Part shown: positions 49,738-56,334 of the stretch, in pieces
Position numbering within the stretch: the stretch's first letter is position 1
How the letters are laid out: the number at the start of each line of letters is the position of its first letter
From: Gracilaria vermiculophylla
Taxonomy: Eukaryota; Rhodophyta; Florideophyceae; Gracilariales; Gracilariaceae
Assembly (NCBI GenBank): GCA_019155205.2
Contig: JAHNZQ020000227.1
Coordinates: 826,620 to 882,953 of the forward strand
Length of the DNA: 56,334 nucleotides
Direction of reading: 5' to 3'
Translations under genes and position numbers: made by a program
Notes under the pieces: model-generated
What the model saw: the letters and a program-made list of their open reading frames with translations, nothing else
Told to the model about the DNA's origin: nothing
The model's database searches: none

Positions 49738-50578
49738 GCTGGATCCTGTGCTTGGCCAGGCTGATTTGACCCAGGCAACCAGACCACATGTCCTCAACGG
49801 CGGATAGCATATCCACTATCGTATGGTGATACCCTTCGAAATCCTCGCCACTTTGGAGCTTTTCCTGCCAGATGGCCTGCCAGATGGCAGGATTCTCTTC
49901 CTTTGGAGCCGTTGAAGTCGCTTCAGCCTCCATGGTGACGATTGCATCGCGGTCCGCAACGTCTTGCGCATGAGGAAGATGAACCATTCCTGCAGGGGCG
50001 GGTAGTGCCAGTTCGACAACAGTTCCATTCTGGAACCGTAATGGCGACTCCTTCAGGTTGGCCAGCACAACCCTGAAGGGAATGTTCGGTATTATTTCCA
50101 TAGCACCGTTCGCCATCATAGAGTGCTGTTTCGTCGTCAGGTAGAGATTCCCCTGCAGGAATGAAATGCCAGATGCAGAGGTCTGCACCCAAAATTCGGC
50201 CTGACTCCTCGCGGATATTTCGATGCTCTTAACCACCCGGAGCTTATTCGACTGCGTCTCTTTTGGAACATGACCCACGTGACGCGTATTGGCGTACGGT
50301 CCTGGAAATGCGGACACGATACCTACAGGGGCTGCGTCGTGAAACATCACCTTCCTCAGGCGTGGATGTATTGCTCGTACATACCGATCCACAAAGAAGG
50401 TGTCCAATATGCAATGTGGGGCCAAGTTGGTCGCCACGAGGAACCACACCTTCACCTGTAGGGAGCCCAACCGGAGGTACAGGGGTATTGCTCCGAGTAT
50501 TTTGAATGCTCGACGCGACGCATCGCGCACCGTAGGGAGCTTGCAAGTCCTCAAGGAGCCGAGAGCAGACTGCGGGAG
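49700..50578 (-). pseudogene. Pol continuation after in-frame stop
   Basis: The same frame as the protease part, after TAG at about 50579-50581. It carries the protease C-terminal half (PHCILDTFFVDRYVRAIHPR), a linker with an AIWQ duplication, and the residues just before RT (GQISLAKHRIQLTPDAKPVQ). It ends at the junction with the Tc1-type fragment. Confidence 0.6.
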
Positions 50579-51208
50579 CTAGTCGGCGTGCACCAGGTTA
50601 GGGCCGGCTCCGGTATCGAGGGTTGCGCGCACCGTGACGGAGGCGAGCGGGGAACATCCTATAGAGGCGAATACCTTGTAATTCTCAAGGCGGGGCATGA
50701 AAACAGAATCCTGAAAGGTGTCGAATGGTTCCAACGGGATTGGGGGGCCCGCCGATTCTGCGTCGACGGAGCAGACGGCTTCCCCCCCTTTCCAAAAGGC
50801 GATCTCCGTGGAGCGGAGGCTCGATGGTAAGGAGCCCTGCGAAGCCTCTACGCGTGGCCTTGAAAGTTTTCCTGGTTGGAGAGGGGCTGAGCTCCAGCCG
50901 GGGACGGCTTCTGTGGTTTCGCATCGAGATGCGACGTGTTCTCTTGGGGTGCAATCGGCTGGGACACCGGCACCTGCGTTGCGGGTGCAAGTGACAGTGG
51001 GACAGGCTGCATTCCTGGTGGAGCACGGTAACCGTAGTTTCCTTGAGGGGACCGGATGTCGCAATACGCGATTCGATAACTTCTGTTCTCCGTTGGTGTA
51101 TCCTTCAGGTCCTGGAAGTTTTTCTCCCGTTTCCGCAGAATGGCGGCCCTCATTGCCAGGGTGAGAGTCGTACTGTGTACGGGCTCTCGTGACAAGCAAA
51201 TCCTGCAA
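50579..51208 (-). CDS. Pol N-terminal frame with aspartic protease motif
   Basis: An open frame that overlaps the gag end. Only the part after about 50850 looks coding: PFDTFQDSVFMPRLENYKVF, ASVTVRATLDTGAGPNLVHA. The DTGA is the retropepsin active-site triplet. A TAG after LVHAD ends this frame, but the same frame continues to 49673 (CKLPTVRDASRRAFKILGAI), so a single nonsense change separates the two. Confidence 0.6.
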   Translation of the reverse strand: MQDLLVTRARTQYDSHPGNEGRHSAETGEKLPGPEGYTNGEQKLSNRVLRHPVPSRKLRLPCSTRNAACPTVTCTRNAGAGVPADCTPREHVASRCETTEAVPGWSSAPLQPGKLSRPRVEASQGSLPSSLRSTEIAFWKGGEAVCSVDAESAGPPIPLEPFDTFQDSVFMPRLENYKVFASIGCSPLASVTVRATLDTGAGPNLVHAD

Positions 51209-52008
51209 GGCGGTGGGTAGCCTCGAGGGTTCGCAAATCTGACGCTCCTGAAAGATCCTGCCGAGGCGTACGAAGTGAGAGACGACGGTGTCCTCGTCCT
51301 AGACGGTGCTCCCTGAGAGGTGGCGTATGTGAGGGCAAGGGCCTCTTGCTCTCTTACGAGCGTGAGCTCGTCAAACTCCTCCGAGGTGCTGGAGTCCAAC
51401 GTAAGGGTGGATGCCCGACGGGTCCTTGAGGCCGCCGGTTTGTCCCAAAGTGGAGCATGATTGCGGCGAGCGGCACGGTGGGTATCCCCATAAGATTCCG
51501 CGAAACGTGCTAACTCCGTGTAGGTGGTCTTTGGATGCGTGGTCAGGTGATTACAGACCCTAGCGCGTATCGAGGGAAGGAGTTTCTCGATAAACAACGA
51601 CTTCAACCGCCGTTCGGAGTACACATTTCCACACCGCAGAGCTTTCGTCCATAGCTTCTGTGAGAACTCCGTCTCAGTCATTCCGGTGTTCTGCCTATTG
51701 GAGCTGACTTCAGCGTCAGCATCGGCTATCAACTTGTCCGTGGCGTGCCTTTTAAGGAGAAAATTGACTACCTCCGGGTACGTCGTCAAGATCTCCGTTT
51801 CAGGATCATCTACAATGTTGCTCTTCCCCGTGAGGCGGGGCTGCACCAGCGAGTGCGCTTGGCCTGTGAGGTAGACCTGAAAGCAGCATACGGCGGCACC
51901 TTCATGGACACCATTGGTATTACACGCCGAACGGAAGCGCGTAAGAAAATTCAACACCGAGATGGGGTCTTCGCCTGAGAAGGAGTGCTTCTTCATTTGA
52001 ATATCCAT
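50848..52008 (-). CDS. Gag-like frame of the gypsy-type element
   Basis: A 386-codon open frame starting MDIQMKKHSFSGEDPISVLN; in the same frame it is preceded by a TAG and by further gag sequence, so this is a partial gag. It has capsid-like helices (KLIADADAEVSSNRQNTGMT, QKLWTKALRCGNVYSERRLK) and a Ser/Arg-rich region; a short CRICLSREPVH segment is the only trace of a nucleocapsid-type Cys motif. It overlaps the pol frame (from 51208) by 361 bases, in the -1 phase. Confidence 0.65.
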   Translation of the reverse strand: MDIQMKKHSFSGEDPISVLNFLTRFRSACNTNGVHEGAAVCCFQVYLTGQAHSLVQPRLTGKSNIVDDPETEILTTYPEVVNFLLKRHATDKLIADADAEVSSNRQNTGMTETEFSQKLWTKALRCGNVYSERRLKSLFIEKLLPSIRARVCNHLTTHPKTTYTELARFAESYGDTHRAARRNHAPLWDKPAASRTRRASTLTLDSSTSEEFDELTLVREQEALALTYATSQGAPSRTRTPSSLTSYASAGSFRSVRFANPRGYPPPCRICLSREPVHSTTLTLAMRAAILRKREKNFQDLKDTPTENRSYRIAYCDIRSPQGNYGYRAPPGMQPVPLSLAPATQVPVSQPIAPQENTSHLDAKPQKPSPAGAQPLSNQENFQGHA

Positions 52009-53029
52009 GCGGCGCTAGATATTCGTGAGTCGTTTAGCGACCGACGCGTCGTAAAGTGGAGAGCGATCATTTAACCTGTATGTGTCATAATCCACCACTT
52101 TGGCGAAGAGGTCGTTAAGCGGGACGACCTTCCTGACCCTTCTGCTCTTCTCCGTGGGAGGTGTAATGTCCTTCGAGCTGGAGCTGTTTACAGATTCGGA
52201 GTCTGAGCTTCTCTCCGAATCGTTGTCTCGCTTTCTCCTTTTCTCCTTCCGTTTTTTTTGTCGTCATTCCTTAAGGTGGTCTGGATTGCTGAAGATACCC
52301 CCGTTATCGCGATCCACCCGAGAAGTATCCTGTCCTTCTCTCTTTGGGTGCACTTCTTCGCGACCGGTATCCTGTCCTCCTCCGCGGAGCGTCAGGTCCA
52401 GACGGTGCATAGCAATATTCTTGAGGTGGTCCAGTTTATTCTTGGCAGTATCCTGTCCTTCTCTGCCCGGAGTCACCTTATGTGTTGATAGAGGGATCTT
52501 CCCCTGTACGGAAGAATAACTTTGAAACGCCGCTGCGGGGAGCAGCTGCGCGATTTGGGAACGAACCTTTGCACGGATAACATCTGAGATCACCTCAAGA
52601 AAGGGATCGGAATACAGCAAAGCATCCACAGCACGGTGAGCACTCCCCGTTGCGATTTCCTCCACAAAGACATTGCGGCTTGCTCAAAAGTGGGCTTCAA
52701 CACCTGCAGGTATTCTTTCGACCAGCTTTTGTGAAAGCCATCCGTAAGGCGCGGGGGCAGCGACTCCAGGAGGGAGTAAGCCTCCGGGTGTTTCCGTCTC
52801 TGCAGCTCCTGAGTTGGTGGCTGCGATGCGGTGTGCGGTTCATTAACCTCCACATCGGCGTTCTTTAGAGGTGTCGCGGGGGATTCCGCTTGCCTCGGAT
52901 CATGCATTCTCTTAAGGCGATTCCTGAAACGCTCCACAGAGAAGCCAGGATTTCGAAGGACGCAGCGACGCAGAGAACGTAGGGGGTGGGAGAACCCCAG
53001 AATCTTACACCTTTGCGCGGTCGACAGGT

Positions 53030-55140
53030 TTGTGGGTGAGAAAAGGTTTCAAGACCACTCGTGACCGAGCCGTATCGATAAACCTGAGGGAGGTGAGAGC
53101 GGTGCAGCTTCTACTTCAAAAGTCGTTCACGGAATACTTCTCACGACTGCAGGTGCGACGGCTGCTGGTGCACGAAGGCAACCAGGCAGTGGTGCAGATT
53201 CCGGAGACTACGGTTTAGAGCAGTCCCGTGATGATTTTCGAGCTTCGAAAGCTGGAGAAGCTGATGAGGGCTCTCGGGATGCATGTAAAATCGAGCTGTC
53301 TGCCGTCTGCAGAAAACAAATACACCGACTCCTTGTACTGGACTTGGGATCCCGGCGACACAAGAGCATCCGAACATATAGTGCAGAATATTTGCCACCA
53401 GTACAACTTTCACAGACCCGCGTTTCTGATTGGGCAACTTTTGAAGTCTCAGAGAGTCCGTGTGAAAAAAATGTGGAAGGAGCGCAGGACGTTCTGAGGA
53501 AACGAACTCTCAAAATTATCGAATCCGCCATTCGACTTCCATTCGGTGGTAACACACAAAATGTAGATCAGAGAAGCATCTGGGTTACTTATAACTCTGC
53601 ACTGACAAGCTCAGCCTTACTTCGCGTGGCCACAGCGTGTGATGCATCGACTGATACTGCTGGATGAGGTCACAGAAGAAATCCTGAAAGACAGATACAT
53701 CAACCACCTGTGGAGACCGTGCGTGGCCGAGGCAGGAATTAAGTTCTCTATTCAGCAGAAATCAGAGCGGTGATGATCAGACGGGCCCGTTGTACGATCA
53801 CGACTTGTACTGCAACAGTCCACAAGCGGGAAAGCACACGTAGACGTCCGAATCTTCCTTCGCAGAGGTAGTTCGGCGGTAAAGCCCTCTCGAGGGAGCA
53901 ACAAGATAATGTCGGATGTACCACCAGGGTTGATTCGGTAACACTTGGTGAGAGATGTACAAAAAGAATCTCCACTAGGTGGTTGTACTTGTGTGCGGTG
54001 CCTCCTTGGGGGGAAGGAGGTGGGAAAGAAACGCGGAGCGCGGGTCGCGCAATCCACACGCTGGAGGATGTACCACCAAGTTTAGAACCAGGGTAGGTAG
54101 CCGTAAGGCAGACGATAAAAGCTGTAAAGGTCCTTGTACAAGGGGCGAGCACTGTTAAACTGGCAATATACCCAAGAATTGGCGATCTTAGCGAACAAGG
54201 CAGATGAAACACCGTGCGCTACGGGATATCCCTCGCGAGTAGCAAATACCGACGTAGGCGCAAGACTCAAAGCCGGAACCCAGATTACGTATTACTGAGG
54301 GTGGCGGCAGGGATACAAGTGCCCTTGAGTACTGCAGCGCTACTTCAAAAAATAGGAAAAATCCTAAATAAATATATAAATAAATAAATACCGCGCCATT
54401 TGGGCCACCGCCGTGCACTGTACCAGTATGCGGGCCACATGTGTAGGATGCATGCAGCTAACTGATGGCGCGGAATTTAGTCATATTAACTGCCTATCAC
54501 GAGTTCCTCGGAAATTTCTGTATATGGAATTAACCGCAAACACGGGCTCGCACTTTACGATTGGAGGAGCTGAAGAAGTCGCACGGATGCTCTCGAGCCT
54601 GACTCATTCCTTCTATAATTTGAACACGCGAACAAACCAGATCCTGCAGTGGCTACGGTTCTACGAGAAAGACACACGGAGCCCGTTATCCGCCGAAGCA
54701 GGCGACGTACTAGCCTACATCGGTTTTCTCTCCTTCGAAGAGAAAATCGCGCAAGAGTCTCTTTCGTCATATCTCATGGGACTTTTACAGTATCACGAGC
54801 TCCATCACCTGTAATCTTCAAAGAAGACGCTGCTTCTTCGAGCACTAATGCAAGTGTATCGACAGAAACACGAAACCTCGTCGAAAGCTTACAGCTTCTT
54901 GACAGTGCTGAGAGCTCCATGCGAGGCGTATTAGGCGTGAGTGCTGGTAGAGCGAACAGCTATAAGGTGTGATGCTGTCTGGCCGCAACCTTTGAGTTTA
55001 TATTACAAGCATGGGCAGTGCCGGTCAATGTGACCAACCGGGCAGATGTTGACGCAGACTGTGGCGGTATCGGAGCAACTCTGTCCAGACGGGAAGTTAC
55101 GTCGGTACGACGGACTTTGGTGCTCTATTAACTGAAGTCA
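53030..55140 (+). mobile_element. Decayed DIRS-like element (RNase H and tyrosine recombinase parts)
   Basis: Plus-strand remnants in several frames. At 53090-53500: RAVQLLLQKSFTEYFSRLQV, LLVHEGNQAVVQI, a TAG, then MIFELRKLEKLMRALGMHVK and LPSAENKYTDSLY, the DN-x-AVV and lPSa-N-xaDsLsR pattern of RNase H in DIRS/gypsy elements. At 54413-54814: an N-terminal SAM-like core-binding domain of a tyrosine recombinase (LSAEAGDVLAYIGFLSFEEK, then YLMGLLQYHELHHL). This continues in a shifted frame as RALMQVYRQKHETSSKAY and CDAVWPQPLSLYYKHGQC to about 55140. The combination of RT-type RNase H and tyrosine recombinase is characteristic of DIRS retrotransposons. The intervening 53670-54410 holds no recognisable domain. 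It is inactive. Confidence 0.6.
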
Positions 55141-55149
55141 AAAATATAG

Positions 55150-56108
55150 GATAACTCATGCAAGCCAGTAGAACAGATGCTGCGGTATTGAAACATGGTC
55201 TCTAACGAAAATGACACTTTTAGAGTTCGTCTACCAACCACAGTCCAAGGCGCATTGACCTTCATTCGTGAATAGTTTCGTCTAGAACCCTGTCACATTT
55301 TCAACAGCCCAAGAATAGGGAGCTATGACGAGCTTGCTAAACACGGACTTTTAAATACAAGGATTATGTAGCACAGTAGATCCTAAAATGATATTGTCCC
55401 TGAGGAACTGTAGAAATTAGTTTTTTTCCTTTATAAGTGTATTTAATTAATTCAGTAGTGAGACCCGTGAAGGCCAGCTCCCGATACTACACCCGATCTA
55501 CCAGTTGAACCCCAACTCCCTGGGGAGGAAACCAAGCCCTCATGAGTCTTCTTCTACTTTTTCCGGGTTAAAAGACTCTTGTAAACGCCTTCTAGTTTCT
55601 CAGCCGCAGATTGTAAACCCCTCATAGCAGCGTCTGTAGCACTGTCTTCTAAGTGAACCCCCTTCTTCGCTTGGTGCTTGCGGACCCGCTTGCAGGACTC
55701 CCCTGCCATGTGGCGTTGATTATCGGGGACCACTTTTAAGAACTTGCACCTTTTCAGTCTTCAAAAACTCCTAACTCACGTTTTGCGCTATTATTTTCAA
55801 AGGAGGACTCAAGATACCACAACTTTTCTCCCGACTTGGAAGGCCAGTTTACTAGATAAATCACAAAAGTCGCGACAAAACAGTGTTTCTAGTTTGCATC
55901 GATTGGAATCCAAAAGTAAAACTCTTCATCAAGGAGATTCGGAAGTGGAAGTAGATCACCTCCGACCTACTCATATACGGATCCTTTGATACCCCTAAGA
56001 AACACCCCCTTACGGGACCCTCACGCAACCAACTGCGTCGGAGCGCGCAACGCCAGTAACGCTCCCCAGGAGTGTACCGTCAGACTGGAGAACCCTTAAA
56101 GTCTCCTT
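55150..56108. other. Upstream part of second gypsy copy, no intact gene
   Basis: Low coding potential. It precedes the gag start of the second element copy and probably includes its 5' untranslated or LTR part. A short open frame at 55744-55989 is not recognised. Confidence 0.4.
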
Positions 56109-56334
56109 AGTAATCCTCGCTCTACTGTGGAGCGCTTCAGGAATCGCCTTAGGAGAATCCACGATTGGAGGTATTCGGAACCCCATGCGACACCTCTAGA
56201 GAATACAGACGTGGAGGATGAAGAACCGCACACGGCCTCGCAGACGCCACCTCAGGATCTGCAGGGACGTGAACACCCGGGAGCTAACTCACTCCTGGAA
56301 TCACTGGCCCCGCGCCTTATGGATTGGATCTCAC
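56109..56334 (+). mobile_element. Start of a second copy of the gypsy-like gag element, running off the window
   Basis: The plus-strand frame reading VERFRNRLRRIHDWRYSEPH and ending LLESLAPRLMDWIS aligns over about 68 residues with the minus-strand copy at 52937 (VERFRNRLKRMHD to LLESLPPRLTD); I count about 46 identities. The preceding residues SNPRST also match RNPGFS before the other copy. The match ends at the window edge, so the element continues to the right, in the opposite orientation to the first copy. Confidence 0.85.

Larger units (their letters stand above)
49700..52940 (-). mobile_element. Truncated, degraded Ty3/gypsy-like retrotransposon (gag and start of pol)
   Basis: Minus-strand order: an N-terminal gag piece at 52937-52590 (VERFRNRLKRMHD), a shift near 52650, then one frame to 50848 with internal stops at 52264 and 52015-52017. 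The 50848-52008 part is a capsid-like gag (PISVLNFLTRFRSACNTNGV) ending in a Cys/His-poor linker. Pol continues in the -1 frame: an aspartic-protease motif RATLDTGAGPNLVHAD near 50600, an in-frame TAG, then the linker and the first RT-proximal residues (KHRIQLTPDAKPVQ) up to 49700. RT, RNase H and integrase are absent: the element is cut off where the Tc1 fragment begins. Several stops make it inactive. LTRs were not found. Confidence 0.75.

Noticed and set aside
55460..55530. tRNA-like sequence on the minus strand (GGTTCAACTGGTAGATC resembles a D-arm)
   Set aside because: No matching acceptor stem or T-loop follows, so no tRNA can be folded.

Overview
This is eukaryotic nuclear DNA from a compact, intron-poor genome. 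Most genes are single-exon. The introns I could define are short (about 59-115 nt), begin GTAxGT/GTAAG-like, and several carry a CTAAC-type branch motif close to the acceptor. The content points to a photosynthetic eukaryote, most likely a red alga (Florideophyceae-like). Evidence for this is a plant/cyanobacterial-type IspH with a transit-like leader, a plastid-type alpha/beta hydrolase, a plant-type (BPA1-like) RRM protein, a KAPA synthase with a peroxisomal C-terminus, DUF6818-type and C2H2 repeat-associated genes, and a mixed population of decayed transposons. The lineage is inferred; no sequence search was possible.

Bases 1-41,000 are gene-bearing. In order they hold: a membrane-anchored FKBP fused to a Cys-rich GT18-like tail (-); a small secreted subtilisin-propeptide (I9)-like protein (+); a DnaJ membrane protein (-); a Snapin-like coiled coil (+); a TatD nuclease (+) tail-to-tail with KAPA synthase (-); a hemerythrin-domain protein (-); a methyltransferase (-) divergent from a ZnT5/6-like cation-diffusion protein (+); a four-TM tetraspanin-like protein (+); USP39/Sad1 (-); an alpha/beta hydrolase (+) tail-to-tail with three-exon SRP9 (-); RRP36 (+); IspH (-) divergent from an LMW-PTP-like pseudophosphatase (+); a bZIP factor (-) with a huge poly-C/poly-G tract upstream; an Sds3-like protein (-); a second I9-like secreted protein (+); an unassigned coiled-coil protein (-); and a BPA1-like RRM protein (+). 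A 100-N assembly gap lies at 37540-37639.

Bases 41,000-56,334 are repeat-rich and mostly decayed: a broken C2H2 zinc-finger gene, hairpin-rich noncoding sequence, diverged tandem repeats, a broken DUF6818 gene, a PIF/Harbinger-type transposase pseudogene (-), a Tc1/mariner fragment (+) abutting a truncated Ty3/gypsy-like gag-pol element (-), a DIRS-like RNase H/tyrosine-recombinase remnant (+), and at the window edge the start of a second copy of the same gag element in the opposite orientation (+).

The genes do not form one pathway; housekeeping functions dominate (splicing, rRNA processing, SRP, chromatin, isoprenoid and biotin synthesis). The most unusual items are the FKBP/GT18-tail fusion, the stand-alone I9-like secreted pair, three likely pseudo-enzymes whose catalytic or metal residues are replaced (LMW-PTP-like, CDF, USP39), and a possible -1 frameshift site joining gag to pol.
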